Shown here: piece by piece, positions 28,118 to 37,320 of the stretch | Layout: each line of letters starts with the position of its first letter | Numbering within the stretch: position 1 is the first letter of the stretch | Assembly: GCA_026967495.1 (NCBI GenBank) | Contig: CP114060.1 | Coordinates: forward strand, 3,224,001 to 3,288,000 | Direction of reading: 5' to 3' | Length of the DNA stretch: 64,000 nucleotides | Origin: Rouxiella badensis | GTDB lineage: Bacteria > Pseudomonadota > Gammaproteobacteria > Enterobacterales > Enterobacteriaceae | Program-made: the position numbers and the translations under genes | The notes under the pieces: model-generated | Databases searched by the model: none | The model's input: the letters and a program-made list of their open reading frames with translations, nothing else | Told to the model about the DNA's origin: nothing

Positions 28118-29586
28118 TCAGTGTTGAGCCGAGTTTTCTGGCTCCTTCGCGGTTTCAGACGGCGGGGCCGTCGCTTTCTTTTTCTTTTGCCGAATCTCAT
28201 CGCCGTCGGTAACGTTAAGGGTCATGCTGTCAATCATGCCGAAGATGGCGATACAGCCGACGATGATAAACGCAGTGTGGAAACTGCCCAACGAGGTGCC
28301 GTTGCTGGAGACCGGCTCAAAGTGTTCGGCGATACGTAATGCCAGTGCACCGATGGCAATACCTAGCCCTGACGAGAGCTGCTGTGCCGTATTAAACAGC
28401 GTGTTCGCGCCCCCATTTGTGGGCCAGGCACCTGTGAAAAGGCGAGCGTGTTGATAGCCGTGAACTGCATTGAACGCGTCATACCGCTGATAAACAGCAA
28501 GATAAAGGTCAGCGTCGTCGGCACCGCCGGGGTGAGAAACGCGCAGGCGAAAATGGTCAACGTATTCAGCAAGCCGTTGACCACCAATATAGTGCGAAAC
28601 GGGAAACGGAACAGAATTGCCGAAGTGAAAGGCTTCATCGCCAGATTACCCGCAAATACCGATAACACCAGCAAACCCGCGTTGAAAGCGTTCATACCAT
28701 AGCCGAGCTGGAACAGCAGCGGCAGCAGGAACGGCAGCGAACCAATGGCGATACGAAACAGTGAACCGCCGATAACCGTTACGCCGTAACTTTTAATCTT
28801 CATGGCCACCATCGGCAACAGCGGGTGAGGGCTTGAAAGCGAGTGTTTCACCGCCAACGAGTCCACCAGCAGGCTGCCGATCACACAAAGTGACGGCAGC
28901 CAATAGGTTGCATCGCCTTTATTAAACAGGTCCAGTCCAAACATTAAGCCCAGGCAGGCAATGCCGGTCAGCAGGAAGCCCAGTACGTCAAACGGTATGC
29001 CTTTTGCCCCTTTTTCATTGGGGATTAATCTCAGGCTTAGCAGCAGTGCGATGATCCCCAGAGGTACGTTGAGGATAAAAATCCAGTGCCAGGACGCATA
29101 GGTAGTGATGAATCCGCCCAGTGGTGGCCCCAATATCGGTGCCACCAGCGCGGGCCAGGTGATGGTCGCGATCGCTTTAATCAAATCTGCTTTGGCGGTA
29201 TTGCGCAGAACCACCAGTCTGCCGACCGGCACCATCAGGGCTCCCGCAAATCCCTGGAGCATCCGCGCCGCGGTAAAGGTGGGCAAACTTACGCTCGTCG
29301 CGCACAGCACCGAGGCCAAAGTAAACAGTATGATAGCCAATGAGAAAATGGTGCGCGTCCCGAAGCGATTCGCTATCCAGCCGCTGGCAGGGATAAAGAC
29401 GGTAAGGGTTAGAATGTAAGCAGAAACGCCGATATTAAGATCGATAGCCGGTACGCCAAACGCCAGTGCCATTTTGGGAAGCGCCGTAACGATAACCGTC
29501 GCATCGAGGTTCTCCATGAACATGGCGCCGGCAACCAGCAGTGGCAGGGCGGAACCGCCTGGCAGTGAAAATTTTTTCATCGACAT
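28118..29586 (-). CDS. DHA2-type MFS transporter, one frameshift
   Basis: Efflux pump of the drug:proton antiporter class, about 489 residues when restored, 12 to 14 spans. Features: NLDATVIVTALPKMA, SGWIANRFGTRTIFSLAI (motif A) and RMLQGFAGALMVPVGRLVVLR. The frame breaks near 28407: G5 should be G6, giving GPQMGGANTLFNTAQQLSSGLGIAIG and a continuous frame to the stop at 28118, with a charged cytoplasmic tail. First gene of a probable two-gene unit with the aldo/keto reductase. Confidence 0.86.
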
Positions 29587-29847
29587 AACGCCTGAATATA
29601 AAGGAAATCCCCTGAGCTGAACATTAACAAGTCCCTGATTAATAGCTTTAATATGTCTTTTCTTTTGCGATTCTTAGCAAAAGATCGGGCAAGGAAAGGT
29701 GATTTTTGAGCATAGCGCATCAGCGAGAATGGTTAAAATAGATTTATTGGCTAAATTGAATGAAGAGGTCGGTGGTCCATGTTTAAGTATGCGCCGCTTG
29801 AGACAAATCAGATCAAAAGGAGTTGAACTCAAAACAAGACTCAATCG

Positions 29848-30896
29848 ATGAAATCAAAAATTGATTCATTACAGATCCTTAGGGCTTTTGCTGCGACCTT
29901 CGTTGTGATTAACCACCTATGGGGAGACTCTCAGACCGCAATTTCACTGCGTCTTGGCCTGCAATATATTGGCGATTTCGGCGTAGATGCCTTTTTCATT
30001 CTTAGCGGATTTATCATGAGTTATAAAACCCGTGAAGATTCCAGGCTGGGGCTGTCGACCGCCCTCGACTTTATTAAGAAGAGGGTGGAGAGAATCTATC
30101 CTTTATTCCTGCTAGTGTTGACCCCTTTTTTACTGATTTATCTGCTAAAAAATCATCCCGCCAGCCTGTATCAGATTTTTGGTAATATCCTGCTGCTGCC
30201 CACCTTTACCAGCGACCCCAACTATTTAATGCTGGTCGGTCCCTCATGGTCGCTGGTGTATGAGATGTTCTTTTACCTGATTTATGCGGTCATCATGATG
30301 CTGGTCCCAAATAAACGCAGCCTGGTGTTTACCACTGCGTCGCTGATTGTGCTGATGGTCCTGGTGGTTAACCTCTTCTCGCTGCGGGGACCGCGTCTGG
30401 ACCTGGATAATTTCAGCTATATGATTGGCGATACGCTGATGATTAACTTTGCTATCGGCTGCGTGTATGCGCAGATATTTATGCGGTTGGGTCAGGCCCG
30501 CCTCCCCAGTCTTTATGCCTGTCCGCTGATTGTGATTTTTTTCTTACTGGGAATGTGGCTGTCGGCAAAGGGGATCCGAGATTCGTTTGCTTCGGGTTAA
30601 CGTCGCTGGCGATTGTTTTTCTGTTTAGTTTGATGAGGGAGTCGCAAGGAAAAATATATCGATTATTAGTTTATGTAGGCAATGCGTCTTACAGCATCTA
30701 TATCACGCACTATTTCTTCGAGTACTCCAAACACTTCTTCTTTACTCACTTCAATATCAATCACGATCTCTTCGGCATTGTATTTTCCATTATCGCGGTG
30801 ATCTTTGGCTGCATTTTTTACTCCCAGATAGAAACACGGATTGCGCGAGGAATTCGCTCGCTTCAGTCATCGCGAGCCGCGGCGGCGAGAGATTAG
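29848..30896 (+). CDS. acyltransferase 3 family membrane protein, one frameshift
   Basis: Integral membrane O-acyltransferase of the OafA/NodX type, which transfers acetyl or other acyl groups to surface sugars. Family features: IDSLQILRAFAATFVVINHLWG, GDFGVDAFFILSGFIMSYK, GPSWSLVYEMFFYLIYAV and NASYSIYITHYFFEY. The frame breaks near 30570 (AAGGGGATCC): one more G joins KGDPRFVCFGLTSLAIVFLF to the stop at 30896. No polysaccharide genes flank it, so its substrate is unknown. AT-richer than the core genes. Confidence 0.86.
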
Positions 30897-30944
30897 GAGG
30901 ATTAATCCGCCATTCGCTCATCTCGAACGGCGGATTTACTAAGA

Positions 30945-31130
30945 TTAATGCTCTTCCAGTCGATAGCCACTTTCTGCGTCGAACAGGGGGATCCCTTCAC
31001 TGCGGACGGCCAGATTTAACGGTGCGTTGATGCTATGCCTTACCCGACCCCGGTTTCCGCTAGCCTGCCGGGCGCTGTGGTGCCATTTCTCCGGCAGTGG
31101 AAAACACAGTTCCTCGCACTGTGCGCTTAT
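30945..31130 (-). pseudogene. possible C-terminal remnant of a sugar ABC transporter ATPase
   Basis: An antisense open frame ends NAPLNLAVRSEGIPLFDAESGYRLEEH followed by a stop. The FDAESGYRL ending resembles the last residues of MsmK/UgpC-type ATPases. No Walker motifs or further family sequence are found to the right before the toxin-like gene, so only the last few dozen codons can be real. The rest of 30897-31313 (417 bases) holds an inverted repeat and the upstream region of the next gene. Confidence 0.35.
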
Positions 31131-31185
31131 GATACCCGTTGTAGTGACTACATCACTGAGACAAGGGCTGTCATGATGACCGCAG

Positions 31186-31212
31186 ATGATGACTCGCCAG
31201 TCTAGTCATCAT
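31186..31212. repeat. 9-bp inverted repeat upstream of the toxin-like locus
   Basis: ATGATGACT and AGTCATCAT with a nine-base spacer, about 100 bases before the start of the long gene at 31314. It may be an operator or a hairpin in the leader; no T-run follows. Confidence 0.45.
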
Positions 31213-31313
31213 GTAAAAATACATAAGAAATCAGCTTAATCCAGAAAAGCCTTCTGTTGCGGCAGGATAATATCCCGATCAATTTAGCCAGACATTGACC
31301 AGGAAGTACTCCC

Positions 31314-34300
31314 ATGCCCACCACAAAAAAGTTTCAGCATGCCAGCGTCCCGCTCTCAACAGTAAACACCACCGCTCAGGCAGACGCCGTACGCAAAGAG
31401 AGTGCGGGCACCCATGAGGACCCGGGCTGTCTTGCTATTATCTCTCAGGGATGCAGTGCAATGAAAGAAATGCCCAAGCCTCATGAAAAAACTCTCCGGT
31501 TACTGAATGATTATCAGAAAGCCTCTCCTGCTCTCAGGGAGAGCCTCTCGGAGGGGGATTCATAGCAGCGAACGGTGAACTGGACGAACCCTATGCTCGT
31601 GAGAACTGGCAGATGCTGTGGGAAATATTTCCCGGCGAAAAATTTAAAGATATTCCTGAGGGTGCCGGGGTTACGAAAGCAGCTGAAGGCCTTCTCCACG
31701 CCACGGAATCGTTACTGCAGGATGTGGTGGCATCTGCGGCAGAAAGCGCGGCCGGAACGGATGAACTCACAGGAATGCAGCCAGCCATAGCGAAAGCGGA
31801 AGAAGAGGTTGTTGATGCTCAGACCCTCCGCTTGCTGCTGGATGAGGAAATCCGTGAAAGCGTCGTTGCCACTGCGAATGAGTTTATCATGGAGGGGGCA
31901 TAAACCGGGAGTATCTTGATGATTCGGGACCGGAACTGAAAGCGGCGGTGGAGAGCCTGGAGAACACGCTGGGTAAACTGGACGGTCTGGATGAAACACA
32001 GGAAAAAAGGCTCACTGCACTGGAGAACAAGGCGGGTGGGCTGACATCTGAAGAACAGAAGGAACTGAGTCTCGCTGCAAAAGCTGAAAAAAGCTGGCCT
32101 GCTCGGAAGAACGCAGCGTGCTGGCGGCGGCGGTTAAGGTGGTGAAGGACAGTATGGAGGTTATTCAGGTCAGCCCTGAAACCGTAAAAGGTCTGTCAGC
32201 GGGAGAAAAACAGATTCGTCTGGACGCCTGTGAGGCATTGAAGGACCTGTCTGCGGCACTGGAAGACTCGGTTAACATCCTGAAAAGCGTCAAAGTTGCA
32301 GCCAAAGGGAGTGATGTTCTGGGATTACCAGAGAAACTGAGCAACGCGCGGCATAAAATAAAAAATGCGCTTGAGGTTGTGAAGGCGAGAAGAAATGAAT
32401 CGATTGAAAGCACTTATCCGGATAAGTCCGGCAGGGTAAAAGCTGCCCTTGTGAAAGTATCCGAACCAGGCAGCAAAAAAGACCCGGTGACCGATGTCCT
32501 GGACAACCTGAAAGCGCATGAGCAAAATCTTGAAAAAGGCGTATACCGGGAGCTGATTTATATCCGGGAGGCCACACAAACGCTGTCACGGGCTGTCGAC
32601 ACTTTACCGAAAGGGAAGGTCCGGGATGCTGTCAGCCAGCTGCAGAGATTTTGCGAATTTCTGACGCCCGACCTTAAGATGCTGGTATCAGGGAAACCTC
32701 CAGCCATCGCGAGTACTAAGGAACTGAAAGCTGCAGCTACTGCGGCAGTTGCCATGTACAGAACGCTTATAGGTGCTGACATGACTGCTGATGAGCCGAA
32801 AACACGGCGTGACGTGTTTAATGAGGCAGTGGAGAAACTCACGCTGGCACATAAAAGTATCAGGTCGAAAGAGCTTAAACCGCCGCTCAGGGAAACCGGA
32901 CTGGCGTTCAGCCTGGTACGAGAGGATACCCGCAACCTGCAGTCTGTTGGCTCCGGGGCTGATACAGTGACGCAGCTGAAAGAGATGGCGGTGGTGCTTC
33001 GCGGTGCATACGCAAAAATTGCACATGTGGTGTCGGGCGTGACTGAAAAGATGGGGCTCGCCCGGGCCTGAGAGAAAAAAACTGACGGACCTGCTTGAGG
33101 TAAAAAGTGAGCCGCTGCTTACGTCACTGCACTGGTTTGAGACTCAAAGGCAAAGCGCTGGCGGGAAGTGCCAAAGCCGCCAATAAAGTGGCAGATATGC
33201 TGGTGCACAAAAAGGGCACTGACTCCCTGAGTAATGTGAGTGACATGCGCGCAAAAAGTGCTAAAGCAGTGTCATTAGCCCGGACTGAGCTGAAAGAAGC
33301 CTTTTCGTTCGTTGAACACCGCTGGCAGGAAACCCAAAAAAACCTGCACGCGCTGCAGACGACCAGTCAGAATGAATTCACCCTGGCGAAGGCTCAGCTG
33401 ACCGCTATGGAAAAAGATGACCCCCGCAAACTCCCTGCGCAACCAGAAGACATCAGTCAGCAGCGAAAAAAGTGGACACTCTCAGAAGATTCCTTACAGA
33501 TATTCAAAAGTGTCAGGGCGGATTCAAAGAGGCCGTTAATCAAGCCCGTAAGGCGGAAGGAAGTGCAGAGGCCCTGACGTTTTCGCAGGACCTGTTAACA
33601 AAGACCGAAGTGGGACTGCCTGCCTCAGAGGTACTGCTGCAGGCAGAGGGGCGATGCGGACCGCTGCAGCAGCACTTCAGGTGGTCACCCACCGGGAGCC
33701 TGAAGTTTACGGCCCTCAGCAGAAAGTGGCGATGTATCTTGCACTGGTGCTCGCAGAGCGGATGAATGAAAAAGAAGAGTTAAGCCCGGCGGAAAAGCAG
33801 GCTCAGGTGGCGGTGCTGGCGGAGAAGCTTGCCGGAGATATTGACTCACCCGGATTTGACAGGAAGGCATTTGCCGTTCTGATTAAAGAAAATTACCGGC
33901 AGAAATGTGATGGCACGCTGAAACTTCCCCGCGAGTACAGGGCGGTTCTGGCAGAGCCGGGGCTGAAGTGGGCAAATCTGATGACAGACAAAGGTGCAGC
34001 CAGGCTGGGGAGTTCGCTCGTCAGTCTGACACTCCGTAAACTGATTTCACAGAGTGTCAACATCCTCATGCCAGGGGGATCGTGGGCAGCGCATGGGGGC
34101 GTATCCGTGGAGCGGTGTCAGCAGGGTTAATCTATCAGGCAGGGAAAGAACGCGTTAATTTTCTGAAGCAGTCGGTTATGCCGGGCCATGCCCTGCCTTC
34201 CGGAACGCTTTCCGGAGCCAGAAATGACACCTGGAAATTTGTTGCTGCATCGACCGCGGATGCGGCATTGCCGCAGGTCCTTAGGGCGGCCAAAAACGGG

Positions 34301-35092
34301 CTGGCGATGCTGAATGATATTAAAAAGAACGGCTTCGCGCATACGATGGAGCAGGCCGGTAATCACTTCGTGGGGAATAACCTCATCAGTTCCGGTACCA
34401 CGTTGGCTGCCGCCGGAGGAAGGGAAGGCGCAGAGGCGGCGGCTGAATTTATAACTGATGCCATGGAGAGTGCAGCAGAGCGTAATCAGGTTTTCCCTTA
34501 CCAGGGAAAAGGAGACCGCGTGGAGCAGGCTGTCGGAAAGATGGCTGATATTGTCAGACGTGGACGAGCGGGTCCGGAGAGCATGGGGAAAGACGAAGTT
34601 GCGACTATTGACCGTGCCTTGGACGATGCACTGAAAGACCTTGCACAGGAAAAGGCCAGGTTAAACGGCATTCTGACAAAAACAGAGCGTGACTTCATAA
34701 AAGAACGAGGGCTGACACCAGCGGCACTGGTCGTTGCCTGTGACGCTCAGTCTGAGAAACTCCGCTCCTATCAGAAGGAAGGAAAAAACGCAAACCAGCT
34801 GGTTGTTCTCGGGAAGGTCAAGCCCGGGCAGCGTGATTTTGATGCATGCGTCAGGGACGGTGACAGCCGTATTTTTATCCGGGAGGGAGCTGCTGGTAAG
34901 GACTTGCTGCGCCACGAGGTGACCCATCTGTGGGGGAAAGGTGAGAAGGAGACCCGCAACATTATGGCGACGCTGATGGGGTTGCGGACGGGTGACCACA
35001 GCATTGCATGGAAGGTAAACATTAACCTTAATGCGAACGATGAAAAAAATACTAATGGGCTACACTTTGGATTTGGAGGGGTGGTCTGTTGA
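31314..35092 (+). CDS. large toxin-like protein with C-terminal HExxH motif, eight frameshifts
   Basis: Family not recognised. When eight single-base breaks are closed, one frame of about 1,255 codons runs from ATG 31314 (after AGGAAGT) to the stop at 35090-35092. Six breaks are missing bases in A or G runs (near 31556, 31899, 32087, 33464, 33650, 34077), one is a split GAGCTC at 33139-33145, one near 33068 is unresolved. The first roughly 900 residues are Lys/Glu/Ala-rich and helical, with coiled-coil character (VVKDSMEVIQVSPETVKGL, ALENKAGGLTSEEQKEL). No signal peptide is seen. Near the end LLRHEVTHLWGKGEKE (34907-34954) has the zinc-protease HExxH, extended as HExxHxxGxxE. No immunity-like gene follows. 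A secreted effector or toxin is my inference. Confidence 0.6.
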
Positions 35093-37131
35093 ATTACAGA
35101 AAACCTGAAAATAAACCCTCACCCCCTATTACCAGTAATGTTAATCAGTCAACTCCCTTGGTCGAGGGCATAACTGAGACGCAGAAGGAAGAAAATATCC
35201 GGGGAGCATGGGATGAAGATTATGTTACGACAAAGGTTATTGTTCCTTATATGCAAAGCGTGATAAATGGAGCTGAGACTACTATCACTAAACTTCACGC
35301 TCCTTCGTATATCTGGAATTATGTTCAAAAGGCTATTGATGAAAATGGGCTTTCGCCATTAACTCCAGACAGCCGTATCAAAACCACACAAATAATAACG
35401 GAAGGCAGAGGCCAATCAAGCGTCACAGTGGCAAAAAAAACAACACACTTTACGCTGACAGATCTCGTTTGTGGTAAATTACATGGGATTAACCTTAAAG
35501 TGGAATGGGATAATCACATCCCACCTGCATTTCGAGATAAAATTCTCCCAGGCTCTTCCAGTGGATTATTTACTACGGGAGATACAGATTCTGCCATAAC
35601 GGCGGCATTTAAAGGCGAAATGGCTAACCTTGAAAAGGATGATGGGACAACAAATAATCTATCTGCTTTCTATGAATTTTCATTTCACTCGACGGCGAGA
35701 GAACTTTCAACGTCAGAAGACATTGACGATAGATTCAAAAATCAGCTCAAGCGTTACATTAATAAGGAAGAAACACCTAAGCTGATGTCTTTAAATGGTG
35801 AGAAATTAAAGGAAGTTGTTGCACTAGCCCAAGGGAACAAGGTTTTAGCCTGGGACGCATTAGGTGATTACATTGAGTTCGACAATGATAAAAACCTTAG
35901 TCAAAAAGAGCAGAACTGGATATTAAAACATCTGTCTATTAAAACACAAGACGAGTGTAAAAATAGCAGGAAAAAATTTGATACATTTACTAAAACTTGG
36001 ATTACCGGCAACAAAATCCCTATTGAGCATAAAGAGACCCGCTTGGCATTATCCAAAGCCAATAATATTGGTGCTGACACTGTTAAAACCATTATCAGTC
36101 GTATGAAACAAGATATGGACACGATGGTTAAAACTCCCAACGAACTCCTTCGAGACCAGCTGGTTAATATTGCATTCGATTTAGTAAATGGAGCATCAAG
36201 TTTTATACCTGGTAAGGGGATCATTACTTTCATGGCAAAGATTGCGCTAAGTTCCAGTATTAGCGTAGCAAAAGATTTGACCCTGGCCACGCTTGCCGAC
36301 TCTAATGAAGAAAAACAGGCAATATTGTCTAACGTTTTACAGAATATCCTGGCAGGCTTGCTATTTGACGGCATTGCCATCGGGAGTAATTATGCCGGTA
36401 AGTGCATGAAAAACAAATCCTTCAAATCGATTGAAAATATGTTTGAATCAAGAGTGAAAGGTACGCTCCCGACGATTGATGACAGCCTGAAGGTGACGGG
36501 GATTGACCTGAGCGGTGTAAAAATAGAGAGGACGGGGGTTTTCCATGGCACTTACAAAAAGGGTGAACAGTATTATATTCAGCAGGACGGCAGCGCGTTC
36601 GAGGTGTTCCGGGACCGAAGTAGCAATACCTGGCGTTTGAAGAACCCCGATCAATCATCAACGTACCATATGCCGGTGAGTTACCACGCAGATACCAACA
36701 GCTGGCGGCCTAACTCTAGTGTGGGGCTACAGGGAGGCGCAAGAACATGGGGCAACTCACGCCCTCCTCAGGGAACGTACAGTAAGATGAATCCCGACTA
36801 CAGCACCATCGGCCAGCCTGCAATTAATAAGGGTCCGGCGATTCAACGACCTGAACTCAAGAACAATCAGTGGGTGAATTCAAAAGGTACGCTCCCGACG
36901 CTTGATGACAGCCTGAAAGTGACGGGGATTGACCTGAGCGGTGTAAAAATAGAGAGGACGGGGATTTTCCATGGCACTTACAAAAAAGGCGAACAGTATT
37001 ATATTCAGCAGGACGGTAGCGCGTTCGAGGTGTTCCGGGACCGAAGTAGCAATACCTGGCGGTTGAACAATCCCGCTGGGGACTCTATGCCGGTGAGTTA
37101 CAACGCAGAAACCGGCAGCTGGGAGATTTGA
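35089..37131 (+). CDS. toxin-like protein with duplicated C-terminal cassette
   Basis: 680 residues, TTG start overlapping the upstream stop (TTGA). Not assigned firmly. The N-terminal 350 residues are soluble. A hydrophobic, glycine-containing stretch at about 355-440 (LVNIAFDLVNGASSFIPGKGIITFMAKIALS ... LQNILAGLLFDGIAIGSNYAG) could insert in membranes. Two nearly identical cassettes follow (about 457-540 and 599-680), each with FHGTYKKGEQYYIQQDG and FEVFRDRSSNTWRL. Such YYIQ-DG...TWRL units are, from memory, found in dermonecrotic-toxin-like and related effector proteins of gamma-proteobacteria. Clearly AT-richer than the upstream gene and the host. It may be a separate protein, or the C-terminal part of the upstream one if a base is missing at the junction. 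Confidence 0.6.
   Translation: MNYRKPENKPSPPITSNVNQSTPLVEGITETQKEENIRGAWDEDYVTTKVIVPYMQSVINGAETTITKLHAPSYIWNYVQKAIDENGLSPLTPDSRIKTTQIITEGRGQSSVTVAKKTTHFTLTDLVCGKLHGINLKVEWDNHIPPAFRDKILPGSSSGLFTTGDTDSAITAAFKGEMANLEKDDGTTNNLSAFYEFSFHSTARELSTSEDIDDRFKNQLKRYINKEETPKLMSLNGEKLKEVVALAQGNKVLAWDALGDYIEFDNDKNLSQKEQNWILKHLSIKTQDECKNSRKKFDTFTKTWITGNKIPIEHKETRLALSKANNIGADTVKTIISRMKQDMDTMVKTPNELLRDQLVNIAFDLVNGASSFIPGKGIITFMAKIALSSSISVAKDLTLATLADSNEEKQAILSNVLQNILAGLLFDGIAIGSNYAGKCMKNKSFKSIENMFESRVKGTLPTIDDSLKVTGIDLSGVKIERTGVFHGTYKKGEQYYIQQDGSAFEVFRDRSSNTWRLKNPDQSSTYHMPVSYHADTNSWRPNSSVGLQGGARTWGNSRPPQGTYSKMNPDYSTIGQPAINKGPAIQRPELKNNQWVNSKGTLPTLDDSLKVTGIDLSGVKIERTGIFHGTYKKGEQYYIQQDGSAFEVFRDRSSNTWRLNNPAGDSMPVSYNAETGSWEI
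36457..36705 (+). repeat. cassette copy 1 in the toxin-like gene
   Basis: Encodes KGTLPTIDDSLKVTGIDLSG to the TWRL and MPVSY segments. It matches copy 2 at 36883 with only a few base changes over about 190 bases, then again over the MPVSY end after a short indel. Confidence 0.9.
36883..37125 (+). repeat. cassette copy 2 in the toxin-like gene
   Basis: Second copy of the cassette, ending at the protein's C-terminus. The two copies are separated by a Gly/Pro/Asn-rich linker of about 60 residues. The near identity at DNA level points to a recent duplication or gene conversion. Confidence 0.9.
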
Positions 37132-37320
37132 CAGTCACCGGGCTCTCCGCCACATGAAATGCATCACCCTGCCGGACGTTATTTATCGCTACAGGCGGCC
37201 TATGAGGGATGTGGTTTGGAGCCGGTATCGGCATGACCGGGCGATACGGCCGCTCTAGGCGCGGCCGCGTTGCCAATTTTTGACGAGTTTAACCCGCAGT
37301 ATGAAGTGTTGTTGAAGTAG
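37132..37320 (+). pseudogene. C-terminal remnant, probably of a ROK-family regulator
   Basis: One frame directly after the toxin-like gene reads SLQAAYEGCGLEPVSA, a TGA stop, then PGDTAALGAAALPIFDEFNPQYEVLLK and a stop next to the kup stop. The DTAALGAAALPIFDEF segment resembles the C-terminus of ROK transcription factors. The internal TGA could come from CGA. It looks like the 3' end of a gene whose front was replaced by the toxin-like locus. Confidence 0.45.

Noticed and set aside
29924..29930. GAGACTC in the acyltransferase as a split GAGCTC
   Set aside because: The family sequence is in frame on both sides (NHLWGDSQ and GDFGVDAFF).
31314..35092. Toxin-like gene as a decayed pseudogene with eight frameshifts
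   Set aside because: Seven of the eight breaks are the two artefact types seen in core genes (missing base in a run, or split GAGCTC), and the repaired frame is open throughout.
37250..37270. NotI-like GCGGCCGC cluster as a vector or cloning scar
   Set aside because: It lies within a continuous remnant reading frame (AALGAAALP) and no vector sequence adjoins it.
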